A stretch of 64,000 nucleotides of DNA, from assembly GCA_963573315.1 (NCBI GenBank), contig OY752142.1, positions 1,922,001 to 1,986,000 of the forward strand, given 5' to 3'. Positions 11,216 through 26,006 of the stretch are shown here, piece by piece. Made by a program: the position numbers and the translations under genes. Origin of the DNA: Entomortierella parvispora (Eukaryota; Mortierellomycota; Mortierellomycetes; Mortierellales; Mortierellaceae). The notes under the pieces are model-generated. The model saw only the letters and a list, made by a program, of their open reading frames with translations. It was not told the DNA's origin and made no database searches. The first letter of the stretch is position 1, and each line of letters begins with the position of its first letter.

Positions 11216-12566
11216 ATGGCTCCAGCCCCAGAAAACGCACCCGAGCACTGCCCCGTATGTCTCGAACAGAGTATTTGCGACTGTGTGTTCATTTGAATGA
11301 ATGGATGGACTCTGGAAGGAGTCGCCATCGAATGCTAGCTATCTCTATTACATTGTTTCGCATGTTGAAGCTGGTTTTGACAGTTATTTCGTCGCTTTAT
11401 TTTTTCTATGACCCTAGGGAACCGAGAGTGAGCAAGCAGGAAAATCAAGTGCTTGCGATGGATGTCCAAACCAGAATGTCTGTGCTACAGCACCCAAGGG
11501 ACCAGATCCGGACCTTCCCCTGATCAATGACCGGATGGGAGGCGTCAAGCACAAGATTTTGGTCTTGTCCGGAAAGGGCGGTGTGGGCAAAAGTAGTTTC
11601 ACGACCCAGCTCTCCTTTGCACTGTCCCACGATGAAGAGACACAGGTTGGAGTGATGGACATTGATATTTGCGGACCTTCGATCCCAAAGATGTTTGGAC
11701 TGGATGGTGAACAAATTCATCAATCCAACAGTGGATGGTCCCCCGTGTATGTGACCGATAACCTGGGGGTCATGTCGATTGGATTCATCTTGCAGGAAGC
11801 CGACGATGCTATTATTTGGAGAGGACCCAAGAAGAACGGATTGATCAAACAGTTCTTGAAGGATGTGGACTGGGGTGATCTTGATTACTTGGTGGTCGAT
11901 ACCCCTCCAGGTACCTCGGATGAGCATTTGTCAGTTGTGCAATATCTCAAGGAATCAGGCATCACTGGCGCCATCTTGATCACCACCCCACAAGAGGTGG
12001 CCCTCCAGGATGTGCGAAAGGAGATTGATTTCTGTCGGAAGGTCAAGATTCCCATCATTGGTGTGGTCGAGAACATGGCAGGCTTTGTGTGTCCCAGCTG
12101 TAAAGGCGAGAGTGTGATCTTTGCGCCGACGACGGGAGGGGCGCGCAAGATGTGTGAGGATACAAAGACTCGGTTCTTGGGCAGCATTCCTCTTGATCCT
12201 CGTATTGGTAAGATTTTTTTTTCTTTTCTTGAGTAATTTGATGGATTATGACTATTTTTTTTTTTTACTTCTTCTTGAAGATGAAGAAACTCTCTATGAG
12301 CGCAATCCCTAACGAAGTCTTTATGTCGTCTCTTAGGTAAATCTTGCGACCAGGGTTTGTCGTTCCTGGAAGAATACCCAGAGTCCCCAGCAACAGTTGC
12401 GTACCAAGGAATCATTGCTGGTAGTGTTTTTTATCCTGTTTTGCATCTGCGTTTTATCGTTCTAGTTGTGTCACCATACGTTTAGAAGGTACCTCTCCTA
12501 ATCGAACAAGTTTTTGTTTGTATCTGACTGCATCTCTTAGAAATCAAGAAGATCTTGCCCCAGTGA
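11216..12566 (+). CDS. NBP35: Cytosolic Fe-S cluster assembly ATPase Nbp35 (NUBP1)
   Basis: Exons 11216-11254, 11418-12207, 12337-12420 and 12541-12566 give 312 residues. The N-terminal 4Fe-4S ligands C12, C26, C29 and C35 match the Nbp35 pattern C-x13-C-x2-C-x5-C exactly, which separates it from Cfd1. The Walker A/Mrp motif GKGGVGKSS is at about residues 65-73, and the C-terminal CPSC supplies the bridging cluster of the Nbp35-Cfd1 scaffold. The first exon is only 39 nt and carries C12, so the first ligand depends on correct splicing. The 3' end is 122 nt from the stop of the convergent PTM1-like gene. Confidence 0.95.
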
Positions 12567-12688
12567 AATTATATGTCGTAACAAAGACAACGTTGTACCA
12601 TAGCGGTCGCTTCAGAATAAAACATAAAAAGCGTCAAACATGAAAATAATGCAAATGATATTTAATCGATTCGAAAAGTCAACTCTTT

Positions 12689-15171
12689 CTACTCATCATG
12701 CTCCGTATTCCTTCCCTCGCGTCTAGACATGGTTTGAAGACCAACGCTTTCGCCGTTGATGCCTGTCTCGATATCATCTCGATCCAAATCTTCCTCGTCA
12801 ATCAAGGTGTACGGGTTGTTGGCGTAGGGTCGGAACTTCCATCTAGTAGTTGAAATTAGACAGACAAGTAACAACCAATAATTAGTTCCAGCTCGCTTCA
12901 GAAATATCCCTGAGCTCAGTGGATCACTACTGAAAATAATTGTATAAAAAGCTTACCCAATGGTGGCATAGAAACCCAAGTTAATAGCCTCGTTCAGAAG
13001 CTCGACCAGCCATTGAACGTACTGGTATGGGAGAGCGACCCTCAAGAACTCAACCATGATCCTTGTCAGATAGATATAAACCACTGTTACGAGGTAAAAT
13101 GAGCCCCACAGCTTGTACTTGGTCTTGTTCTCGGCCACTAAGGACCATAAAAAAACAAAAACTTTGTTTGAGCGAGAGAACAAAATATAAACATCAAAAT
13201 TGCAAAAATCGATAAGGGGTAGAGAAAGCACCTTTTCCTTCCGCTTCGGCAGCCTCACTCAAGTGTCTCTGTGTTTGAATGATAACTCCCAGAATAACAA
13301 TGCAACTGACAAGATCGACCATAGGGAACACTTGAGTCTAATAAGATCCTCAAGCATCAAAGATCGTTAGTTGCAATGACTAGAAGCCACCATGTAATCT
13401 ATCGATGCCTAACTCACCCAGAAGGACCAGTTGATAGATCCGATAGCTGTTTCGTTACTGATCGTTGACGCAACGTTAGACAGGATCTATTCGCCATGAC
13501 AAATGTCGGTGGTTACGCAATGTTTGGGCAGACTACAGTTAAAATTTACTCCGATATGATTTCCTTACCTGAAGAGGGATGATCACGAGAATAATCTTCT
13601 TATCCTTTTGAGACAAGAATGGCTTGATGCTAGTGTTCAAATGCGTAGACCAGGCTTAGAAACACAGTCTACTAGATGGGAGAGCAGGCGCAAAAAAAAA
13701 ATCAATCCTAACATCCCACTTACAACATCCATCCCGAGGCGATCAGCGTGATAATAAGCACACTAAGAGATCCCTTGAGGCTGTTCAACAGTGAAATCAA
13801 AAGGGTGAAAATATAAATCGTCCAGTTAGTCTGCGAGAACAATAACTGATATATGATGAGATGAATGCAGGCTGAATAGTGTGTTTGGTTGTCCATACAA
13901 TGCAAAGATATAAAACATAACCGTCCAGCCCTCTGCATTGACTCCTTTGCCCATGAAATACACCTTGATCTAATAGACAAGAGAAAGGACAGGAAATTCA
14001 GTACCAGCCCTTGAAAAGTTCTTCGATAGCCACACCTGTTTGTTCCTTCTTACAGCCTGGAACGTCTTTTGGATGCCAATCATCACTGCAAGAACAAAGC
14101 TAAGTTGAACGAGATCATACGATTTATATTAGAAAATCGCCAATTAAGGCCGCTTTGGATAGTTTTCTTTCTTACATCAGTTTATGAGGCCAAAAGACCT
14201 TCGTGTCCTTGCGCAATAGCATAGAGGCCCAAAGAACGCTGGCAATAAAGTAGGCCACTGCAACCACTCCATAGACTTTGGGCAACGGAATATCACCAGC
14301 ACTCAGAAAGTTATTGCCCGGGTTCATCTCCGTTGTCGTCAGCTGTATGTAATGTATAAAGATTAGATGTATTTTTCAGGCCGCAAAGACGACGTCAAAA
14401 CAGCAGTGTCTTCATCCATACCTTGAAGGAGACAATGCTTCGAGGGCAATTGACAAACATCACGCTCCACATTTCTTCCTCTTCCTTCGTGATCGCATGG
14501 TTGTAAGTGAACCTATTCAGACATGGTGGGTCTTTCTTCAGCTGAATATCCTTTGAGTGGAAAATGACCATATTGGTTGCTTCCTTACGTTGGCTTTGTG
14601 GCATCCAGAGGGAGGAACTCGATCCGCTTTGATTCCTTCTCTTTCTCTAGTTCCAACTCATCTCTGAAGTACTCGTCATCAAGGATACAGCCCTCTTCCC
14701 AATCAACCGTGTCTGCATCTGAGGTTCCACGTTGAATCAAAAAGCCAATTCTCTTTTCTTCACCTGTGTCTCCTTCATAGCGTTCGACCTATGAACCAGA
14801 ATCAAATCCACCCAGCTGTCTGTTAGTCTCACTAAGGAAAGAACATGAGAAAAGGTTCCTTTTGAGAGTCGGTCGAGTAGCAGTCTGACACGTAATTTGT
14901 GCTTCACTGGACTACATTCTCCTTGTGGAGAACATCAAGAAGTAAAGGTCGAGGTAAAAGGGGTAGGGGTAGTTGTTGTACAAGACAGCACCATGGTCCA
15001 TACTTTTAGTCCCTGGAGATCCAGCGCTAGAGTACCGCCCGCAAGAAAGCCGAAGGATCCGATAAAGACAAGTCCACGTTGGTCCTCCGATATGATCAAT
15101 TCTGGTCGTGCGGTGGAGACAGCGGCCAGGGTCAGGGTACCGATGAAGGTCGAAAGTGTCTTCAGTCTCAT
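12689..15171 (-). CDS. PTM1/GPR107-type seven-TM Golgi protein (Lung_7-TM_R, GOST family)
   Basis: Twelve exons: 15171-15004, 14788-14589, 14512-14422, 14342-14176, 14099-14054, 13969-13899, 13780-13724, 13629-13569, 13486-13418, 13337-13232, 13137-12957, 12842-12689; 456 residues. The order is a signal peptide (residues 1-21), a luminal beta-rich domain starting FGFLAGGT, then EMNPGNNFLSAGDIPLPKVYG leading into seven hydrophobic helices, with the family blocks FLSQKDKKIILVIIPLQ and GWKFRP after the last helix, and an acidic tail. Yeast Ptm1 and animal GPR107/108 act in Golgi/endosome traffic. Two exons are very short (46 and 57 nt). The start is 240 nt from the divergent NDUFAF7 start. Confidence 0.87.
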
Positions 15172-15411
15172 CTGAGTTGCGAATGGGTCTGTATGTAGTG
15201 AGGACAGAGACAGACGGAAGGCGAATGAGGGAAAAGGATGGCTGAGGTAGAGAGAATGGCACGTTTGAAAGAGAGATGGACCGATGAACCGTTTCTGGAC
15301 TTTTGGGCCAAGGTGCACCGTGACTGCGACAGAACTTGGAGCTGATCCAGATCAGTTTCGGCATGCATCGCCCTTTGCCTCCCTTGTCCTCCTCGTCTCA
15401 TCAACACCACT
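15172..15411. promoter_or_regulatory. Short shared promoter between PTM1-like and NDUFAF7 genes
   Basis: The divergent start codons lie 240 nt apart, so both promoters and leaders must overlap here. No TATA box is obvious. The call rests on gene geometry only. Confidence 0.5.
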
Positions 15412-17426
<2,015 letters not shown>

Positions 17427-17553
17427 ACTCCTATTGCCCCCTTTTCTCTTCATACTGCATCTGTCACAATAAACTTCTCCACCATGAGCTACTGCAGCAT
17501 ACTATGAAGGAGTGAGATTTTAAACAAACTGAGCAAACTAATATTACTATATT

Positions 17554-19396
17554 TTATCCGACCCTCAAAAAGGTGAGAATGTCAACAATAAAGACTGCCA
17601 TCTTTGGGAATTCGCCCATGATCCTTGCCAGGCTCTCTTCATACGGCAAAAACAACTTTTGGTTCCGCTTCTGTCTTGAAAGGTTTCTAAGAACAAACAC
17701 AGCGGTCAGGGGAATACCAGCCAGCTCTCGTGTGCCGAGTACTGTTGGACGCATGTCAAACCATCGTGGACGGTTCGAGAATGGCTTGACAGTCGGTGTG
17801 AGAGGGAAGTGAGTCTTGAGATGTTTAATGACTTGCTGGCGGTCATGAGTCGGTGTGGTAAAGCGTCGGCAGCTTAGCCACTGACAGGTATAGAGTCCCA
17901 TGCCTTGAGCGAGATGCTCTTGAACTGCATGTTTAAAGAGCTCATCCTCTGTCGCAGCTACCGCTTGACAACCAATCCAGCGACAAAGTAACCTATCGTC
18001 AGCTAGAGTTACTTTGAATTAGTCTATGTGAAATTAGGTCCATATCCCTAAGGGTCTTCGAATGTGATAGCTGTAACATACCACCACTGAAATCAATCCA
18101 AGGCTTCTTGGAGATTCCTTTGATAATTTGAACTGGAGGGGTGCCTTCCTGCTCCTGCACATATACAGTTTCCATTTTGGGGAAACCCACGCGTGATACT
18201 GTGACTAGATCTGCAGAGCGCAACATGGGACCATGCGCCATAAATTTTGTCTGGTACAACTTGAAGAGCTCGGACTCGTAAATCCAGGATTGTGGGTTGC
18301 TCTCAAAGTTGGACTGAACCCTATATGCGCAAAAAAAAGGAAGAGTTAGTGAGTCACAAATGCACGCACCACATACATTCACAGCACTGAGGACGTAGAG
18401 ACATACCAATGAAGTGCTCGGTAAGGCTCAATTAAAATCTGCTGTGCAGGATCCGTGGTGACAGGTGGTGGCAGGGATTTTGGACTACCCCAGGATAAGA
18501 ATCGAACAAGCACCGAGACAATATTTCCTGGGAAGTTCTTGGCAATTTGCACAGCGGCATCACCATGGAAGCTCGAGAACTGATACAGGTAATCCAATGT
18601 GGCTCCAATCAGCTCCTCGTCCTGGATCAGAAGAAGCTGTGATATCCTGTCAATGATTTCTGGGTCTATGTCACTCAGGATTTTTTCGTTGTGTTCGTTT
18701 GCTGCTAGTCGGGTCAAGGCCCTGAGACTTCCCAAGATCAACGCCTTGTCATTTGTTTGAAGCAACTTGTGTAATTCGCGCAAGTAAAGGTCGAATTTTG
18801 ATCGCAAGGTGATATGCACGCTCAGGCTTTCCAAAGTTTCGAGACAGTAGATCCTCAGCTCGCTCAGTTGTGTCGACGAAGGCATTGTAAGTCCTTGCTG
18901 GAGCATTTTCCGGTATGCCAAGTGCTCGGTTAAGATTGGTGTGTTGTGGTCGAGGAATGACAAGTTTCGAAGAATGTGGAAGACCTGCAAGACACGCTCC
19001 ATGTTGTGGGTATCGCTCATATTAAGCAGATCCTCATCCGCAAGATCTTCGATATCCTTAGGCTCTAGTGTTGACCACCAATCGAAAAAAGGCTGAGCGA
19101 ATGCCAGAAGCTCATTGAACAATCCCGGAATCATATTCAGCGAAAATTCGTTCCACTCAAACGAGAGTGCAATGAGTCGACTGAAAGCCCAATCAACCTC
19201 GTTGGGCAACTCGGATTTAAGCGCCAAGAGGATTCGGTTGTGGTGTCCTCCATCAATGTAGTATCCTTCGAGATAATTAGACGGTCTGGCAGGCAATGAT
19301 GCTGCTGCACCTGCAGGTGTCGGGGCTGGCGCAGAAGGAGCGTGCTGCTGAATCGGTTGTTGAGGAGTAGCATGCTGATGATGTTGCTGTTGCTGT

Positions 19397-19428
<32 letters not shown>

Positions 19429-20156
19429 TTGTTGCTGTAATTGTTGCTGCTGGAGTTGTTGCTTCATATGTGCGGTCAGGTATGGTCCACGCTTGGAGGT
19501 TGTTGATGGAGCTTGAGATGCTATATAGGGAACGAAAGTAAGCGTTGATATTCCAGATATGGCGACGCAAGAAAGTGACAATAGGATCAAGTACCTTCTC
19601 GGGATCGTGAGATATTCGATTCTGCAGTTTCAAACTTGTTAACAGGGACCTCCTTGCCAAAGAAATCTTCTTGTTCAAACAGTTCCAGGTTCTTCACATA
19701 GACGCTCTTCATCACATAAGCGCTGTTGGTGCAGGTAGGGGGGAAGTTAAACGGAAGGGTGATTCTTTTCCATCCACGTTCAGAGGTAACCTAGTTTCCG
19801 TCGTACGCAGGGACGTAGAGAATAATTAATTTAGATGCTCTCCTGCCTGTGCTGATCAGGTGTTGTGTCTCCATGCATTGTGCGCCCTACCTTTTCACAG
19901 CCACCGTAGGCCGTCACTAGTTTGTACACTTTCAAGAGGTCGAGCCGTTGGGAGCCAAGCACAGGCTCACGATTGAGGACAGTTCTTTAAGCAAGGATGA
20001 AGAGGATTGTGGGTTAGGTAGGGTTGCTTTGGAATGAGGAGGGTGGGCGTAGAAGGTCTGATTTGTTTCATACCCGTGCTTCTGATGGAAGGCCTCCAAG
20101 CGGGCCATGAACCGATTGTACTCGTCCGAGTAGTCGATAGTTCCTTCCCGTCTCAT
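17554..20156 (-). CDS. RSC9: RSC9/ARID2-like chromatin remodelling subunit (ARID, RFX, C2H2)
   Basis: Exons 20156-20074, 19984-19891, 19790-19595, 19520-18407, 18320-18082 and 18002-17554 give 724 residues. The ARID domain spans about residues 1-118 (YNRFMARLEAFHQKHG, REPVLGSQRLDLLKVYKLV, YGGCEKV). A polyglutamine run follows (about 144-170, encoded near 19385-19455), then a helical repeat-like region, an RFX-type winged helix (about 496-575, QSWIYESELFKLYQ) and two C2H2 fingers (CRWIGC, CQWLSC). This order is that of Rsc9 and of ARID2/BAF200, subunits of RSC/PBAF SWI/SNF remodellers. The polyQ length is likely to vary between strains. Confidence 0.88.
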
Positions 20157-20455
20157 GCCTGCTTTATCCTGATACGAGGGCTGTCGGTGGTGATGGATCT
20201 ATCAGCTAGAGGGTGCTGATGCTGATGCTAAAGACGATGGAAAGGAATCGCATGCAATTCTGTCGAACAGAAGGCGCGTCCAGAGAGGAAATGAAGTAGC
20301 GTAATGGGTGCGGTAAATTTCGTCACGGATATTTTTTCGCTGCAAATGCAGTTGAGATAGCCCCTTAAAGGCAATGCATTGCACTTGTGTTGCATGCGCA
20401 CAGAATCCGCTTTACTTTTTCTCCATCACTCAACAACCTTTCACACAATCACATC
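20157..20455. promoter_or_regulatory. Shared promoter region between RSC9-like and SUMO genes
   Basis: The two start codons are 299 nt apart in head-to-head orientation. No gene fits inside. The role follows from geometry; no specific element was identified. Confidence 0.5.
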
Positions 20456-21128
20456 ATGGGAGACCAAGAGGACAAGAAACCAGAGTCTGGAGCCGTCGAG
20501 CACATCAACCTCAAGGTCGTTGGAGCCGTAAGTCCGCCTCTAAATGGCTACCATCCGTTCGGGATATTCGCCTCATGAACAGGCATGGACCATTTCTGCA
20601 CAAGGAAGAGGATCAGTCAAGTCTAAACCTGGGCGCCTTTGTTCTGCTTTGAATACCTGAATGTCAGGATTGCTCCCTTCAAGGCGCAGCACTTTTGCAG
20701 TCTGCGGAAAACTCCGGACAGTTTTCAGACGGCGCATTATTATAATAGCGGTGGCAAATGTACAGTGAAGCTAACGGAAGCAATTCTCACTCTTTTTTCG
20801 ACTACAGGACCAATCTGAAGTGTTCTTCAAGATCAAACGCTCTACACAGCTCAAGAAGTTGATGGAAGCCTACTGCGAACGTCAAGGAAAGAGCTTGAAC
20901 AGTGTGCGCTTCTTGTATGATGGAGAACGTGTTCAGACCACTAATACTCCCAACGAGGTAAGCAAAACATGTTCTGAATTCGACCAAATGTAGACATTTG
21001 ATGTACATTTAATGCTTTTACGCGTCCTGATGTCTTAACGTACACTCTTCCTGCCTTTGAAATAGCTCGAGATGGAGGACGGTGACTCCATCGATGTGAT
21101 GGTGGAGCAAGTCGGAGGATCGTTCTGA
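20456..21128 (+). CDS. SMT3: SUMO, small ubiquitin-like modifier
   Basis: Exons 20456-20527, 20808-20957 and 21066-21128 give 94 residues. The protein has a short charged N-terminus, then the SUMO fold with HINLKVVG, VFFKIKRSTQLKKLMEAYC, VRFLYDGERV and LEMEDGDSIDVMVEQVGG. The precursor ends GG-SF, so a Ulp-type protease must remove two residues to expose the di-glycine for conjugation. The first intron (280 nt) is long for this window. A poly(A) signal AATAAA lies at 21310-21315. Confidence 0.97.
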
Positions 21129-21387
21129 GTTATGAGCAAGTCATTGAGCTGAGCAACCACCAGTAACCGAAAGACTGACCGTCCGAAGCAGATAGCCTCA
21201 GGACAAAGGGAACCAAAGCTGCATCAAGTTGCGCAAGTGCGTTTGTTCGAAGCAACCCATTATAAGAATAAAAATGCTGCTTTTTAATGGCAGCGCCACT
21301 CACTAAAATAATAAATTGTTCCACATTCATTGTTCTTTTCATTCCATGTCACATTCTTCTGTGTAAACCGAACCAGGCGAGGTTACA

Positions 21388-22437
21388 ATGTCATCAGCTC
21401 CTTTGACCAAGAAAACGTACAACTCTCAGCAGAGCACCTCCGCAGTAAGCAATTCCGCCGTCATTACTCGTCAAACATTGTTCAACTCACGGTCACTGAC
21501 TAGTTTCTTTTAGTGGGGCAGGCATCAGATATATATGCGAGACTATGTCACGAACAGCAACCCCAGTAACACTCAACAGCACCAGACTCGAACAGTAAAA
21601 ACTGAGAATGAGATTCTAAAGGAGAACCATAGATTCCTGCGATCTGATCGGGAAGACGAAGAACTCACTTGGGAGCAGAGGATAGCCAAGAAATATTACG
21701 ACAAACTTTTCAAGGAGTATGCATTGGTCGATCTGCGTCTCTACAAGGAGGGTCGATTTGCCGTGCGTTGGCGCAATGAGAAAGAGGTCATTCAAGGCAA
21801 AGGTAGAGGAAAGATACTGGCCTTTGTGTGCTTGTCTCAACTGAGAATATTATGGCTTGTACCCGACGACTCAATTCTTTCCATGTCTCTAGGACAATTT
21901 ACTTGTGCCAGTCTGCGTTGCGTAGAATCAAGCGGTTTACAAAGTTGGGAGATCAACTTTGCGTACGTAGAAGACGGCGAAAAGAAAAACGCCCTGGTCA
22001 AAGTCAGACTTTGCAACGGATGCTCGTACAAGCTGAACTACAAGAAACAGCAAAAGCGTGCGGAACCCAAATCCAATGTTGATCGTGTTGGCTCCAAGGA
22101 CCTCGACGAGAAGGTATCAGAGTTTTCAGACAGCAAGAGACCCAGCAAGAGACCCAGCAGAGGATACCGCAGGAGCGCAACAAGCAAAGTGGAAACTGCT
22201 GCTGCTAATGCAAGGCTCGATGACGCGGAGACACGCCCTGCCACGAAATCAGATATCTATACCAGAAACGACGATGTGGCCTCTCGATCGTCGCCAGCAG
22301 CGTTGGCGGGACAAAGTCTTAGAGAGCAAGTCGGATCAGAGAAGCAGCCAAAGCAAGAAGGCTGCGACAGCAACGCAAATCGGAAGCGCCAAGCTGAAGA
22401 TGATGCAGAACGGTTCTTTGACGACCTGCTCCTGTGA
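21388..22437 (+). CDS. FRA10AC1: FRA10AC1-like nuclear protein
   Basis: Exons 21388-21444, 21514-21802 and 21893-22437 give 296 residues. The conserved core reads ILKENHRFLRSDREDEEL, TWEQRIAKKYYDKLFKEY, ADLRLYKEG-like, FAVRWRNEKEVIQGKGQF, then a Cys pair region (CASLRC), LQSWEINFAYVEDGEKKNA and LVKVRLCNGCSYKLNY. These match the FRA10AC1 family, spliceosome-associated in animals and plants. The four Cys (two CxxxxC/CxxC pairs) look like a zinc site. The C-terminal 110 residues are charged and disordered. A poly(A) signal lies at 22447-22452. Confidence 0.9.
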
Positions 22438-22746
22438 GATTTGTGGAATAAAATAATAAAATCTTGGATAGCGACCGCACATGTGCGCCCTCCCAGCGGA
22501 CAGAGACAGAAGAGAGAGACACCCCATTGGGCTCAATGACCTTGCTTCTCATCTCCCTCTCTCCTTCTCTCTCTCTCTCTCCCCCTCTTCCTCATCGCCC
22601 TCCAGTCCCTCCTTCCTCCCCTCCGCCAATCGCGCTCATTTCGGCAACAACCTCGTGCTCAGGCTTACCCAATTGCATGACCCGCTAGTGTCCCGTGTCA
22701 TCTCATCGACCCTGCCCCTCCCTCGACACACGCCCCATCTCCAGGC
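22438..22746. other. Intergenic, CT-rich leader of the RGP1 gene
   Basis: No gene seen. A strong pyrimidine tract at about 22550-22620 precedes the RGP1 start and probably lies in its 5' leader. Confidence 0.55.
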
Positions 22747-25700
22747 ATGACCATCACCGTTCGGGCGACTTTTGCTCAAGAAGGCGTCTTCTTCGCGGGC
22801 GAAAAGCTCAACTGCACCATCACATTTACCAACCCAGCCCCGCCTCAGTCCGCGCCTAATGGATTATTGCCGCTGCGTCAATTGCAGGATTTGCAAGCGA
22901 CAGAAAGCAATGGTAACAGTCATAGTCCTGGCCAGCATCAGGCGAATGGAAATGGCATCGGTAATGGACATCAAGGCCATCAGCCTCTTTTGCAGTTATC
23001 TGGGCAACCTTTCAACGCGCCTTCTCGTGACAGAGCCTTGGCCTTCTCTCCAACGTCCCCAACTTCAAGCCATTCGGTCTTGACATCTCCCTTCAACTCA
23101 CCGCTGAACGCCGATACGAGGGCGCAAACGCGACCCACTGCCTCTTTAATGCACAACGTCAACACCGCATCCCACCCTAACGGCCATGGTAGCACATATG
23201 AGAAAGAGAATAGAGGTCAGCGCCCAGGCACCAACGCCAGTCGGACATTCCCTCAGGGACGCGTATCGACCGATATAAGTCATATCGACGCCATGCCTCG
23301 CGATCTGCCTGCTGGCCAGGGCAAACCTTTACCCACCGTGCAGGACATCGAACAAACAGATCAGGATGAACAAGAAGACCAGGAACAAACAAACATAGTT
23401 GTTCCGCCACCGCCAACGGACAATGTCTTGGATGCACCTTCTGGGCCCCCCTCATCCCCCACACCGAGACAACAGCAGCAGATGCTGGAGCAGCAAGATC
23501 AGCGGCAGAATGAACCACAGGCCATTTCGTCGCCGGGACTTCTTGGACTGGCGAGCTTTATGTATCGCTCTGCATCCTTCTCGTCTCTGGCCACTGCCTT
23601 TGGACTCTCTGGAAACGAACCCGAGCCTCCACGTCAATATGGTAAGATTGACCTGATATGACCTGTGGATCGGCGGCATTGACAAGATTGTGAAGATTCA
23701 GGGATAGAAGGTCACTATGCAGGGGTATCTTAACGACTGTGGTGTAACGACTTGATGAATTCACTCTGCTGCCTCGTAGATGAGAAAAAATTGCCTCCAC
23801 TGCCGCCACAAGAATATCGTGGAGCTGACTCGAGACAGTCCTTGACAGTATTGCCTCCTACAGAGATCATGTCGCCAGAGAATGAGGAAGAAAAGACGAC
23901 AAAGGAATCTCTGCACGATCTTGGCCAGCAGGATGTGAAAAATCCATCGGAAAGCATTGATCCTGAACAACTTGCCAGGATGGGAACTCCCATCGGATTG
24001 GGGCTGGGTTCGGGGCAGTCTAGCCATTCCCGAACTGCTACAGGTGGAAGTCTGAGTGGATTACAGGAGCGCATGATCGAGCTGCAGGTCACCGATAATG
24101 CCGACACTCAGTCTGTGGTGGATGACGGCGAGTATCAGACTCCACGACCTTCTATGGATTATTCTACGCGCTCTTCCATGCAAAGTATCCGAGGTCCATT
24201 CCAACAACAGTATTTCCAGGAAACGCCTTCTCGCCGATCCTCTTTGATGTCTACATACTCCACCACCTCAAGCCCCCGTCATCTTTTCAGCCATGGAACA
24301 AAGAAGGAGGCTCTTCTTTGGGGATCTGTTCAAGTTGTCGGCCAGTTCATGGTAGATGGGTCATTTATTCGCCAGCAGGGATTCGAGGCTTTGAAATCAA
24401 AAACCATGTACCGACCAACCGGTAGCTCAGGAGGAGGGGCGATCGGAGGCGGAACCCTCGGTGGAGTTAGCTCTTCAGATTGGAGAGATAGGGCCAGTAG
24501 GATCACATTTGACAATTGCAGGAAGATTATCAGAGTACTCCACATATACTAAGCGTTTTTGTCAACATCGATAGACGCGAACCGACTCTTTCCAGTATTC
24601 TCGACTCCTCCTTCCATCTTATTTGTGGATCTTCAGCTAGCCCCCGGCGAGTCGACTTCGTGTAAGACATTGGTGTAGACACCAAAACAGCTAATGCCCT
24701 TTACCACTGCCTGTGCTAACACACCTACTTTTCGCTTACATGTAGATACCTATCAAATCGAATTGCCGGCTGATTTGCCTCCTTCCCATCGAGGCAAAAC
24801 CATTCGGTTCTCGTACAATCTAGTACTTGGTGTTCAACGCGGCAGTGTTCATACCCCGGCCAAAAGTGTCCAGCTACCCTTCAGGCTTTACAACAACATT
24901 TCAGAGCTAGGCACCAGACCTGTGTATGATCTCATGAGTCCTGTCATCTTGCACAAGGATACCGCTATCTCGGGCGTGGTAGGGCAGAGCCGTACTCCTG
25001 AAAAGACGATAGATAATCCAAGTAAGTGTTGCACTCGTTCAACAACCCATCTGGTCTAGGAGCTACTTCTTACGCTTATATGTTGGTACACTTTGGTCCT
25101 GCCTTCAGAATTAGCGAGAAGACAGTTTGAGGACTACGTCGACGAGCTGCTCCGGAACATCAAGCCAACGGAGGAAGAAATTAGTCCGACTCACACCCGG
25201 GAGCTCACGCGCCGTGAGAGTGACGCCTACAAGGACGAGGAAGAAGTACACTCACAAACTTGTCTAGAAAAGGTGGCCCTTCTCTCTCGATCTGCTAGCT
25301 CTGGTGAGTGTTCTTTTAGCATGCTGTTGCTCCCTATTGCCTGGCATGTCTTTCTAATCCCGTCCCATCACTTCTTAGCGAGCTATGATATTTGCAAGAA
25401 CAATGTCCCGGTGGCTAAACTGTCGCTTATCAAGACGCGGTTCAAGTTGGGAGAGACAGTGCATGGCATTATCTCTTTCACATCGAGAGAGATTCCAACG
25501 TATCAAATCTCTGTGACGTTGGAGACTGTTGAGGTCATCGAGCCTAGCTATGCCTGCCGAAGTGCTGTACAAACCTCCAAGCTCACCAAGCGCGTTCATG
25601 CCGAGCTGCACGAGTCCTGCATTGACACAATGCGCACCTCCTTCTCTCTTTGCATTCCTCCTACTGCCACGCCAGAGTTTAAGACATCGACTCGTAAGTT

Positions 25701-26006
25701 GGAGAGATTTTCTTTGTCGGAAATGTAACAGTTGATCTCCTTTATCTGCATATGTTGACATTTCCATTTTTTTCTTTGCTGTTAGTTACACTGAAATGGT
25801 ATCTTCGGGTTGAATTTATCACAGGCCCTGCCAACCAACCTCGGTTCAAAATGACAAGTGTTGATGAGCGCCGATCGCAATATCAAGCTGTAGAAGCTCT
25901 CTCAACTGAAAGTTTTGACTGCTCCGTCCCTATTCAAGTCTATCCTACTTCATACGAAACAGGAGCACTGTTCCCCCCCACCTCGGCTTTCAGTCTCGAC
26001 AAGTAA
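22747..26006 (+). CDS. RGP1: Rgp1-like subunit of the Ric1-Rgp1 GEF for Ypt6/Rab6
   Basis: Seven exons (22747-23641, 23780-24496, 24575-24661, 24746-25021, 25109-25303, 25379-25693, 25786-26006) give 901 residues. The N-terminus is an arrestin-like strand pair (VRATFAQEGVFFAGEKLNC), followed by about 480 residues of Ser/Pro/Gln-rich, probably disordered insert. The family core then resumes: EALLWGSVQVVGQF, PVFSTPPSILFVDLQLAPGE, YQIELPADLPPSHRGK, IRFSYNLVLGVQRG and PVILHKDTA. Rgp1 with Ric1 activates Ypt6/Rab6 at the Golgi. The donor at 24497 was chosen to keep frame with the acceptor at 24574, which follows a TACTAA-like branch point; it is the least certain junction. Confidence 0.88.

Noticed and set aside
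13720-13980. 86-codon minus ORF within the PTM1-like gene
   Set aside because: It mixes frames across an intron; the family blocks require splicing from 13899 to 13780.
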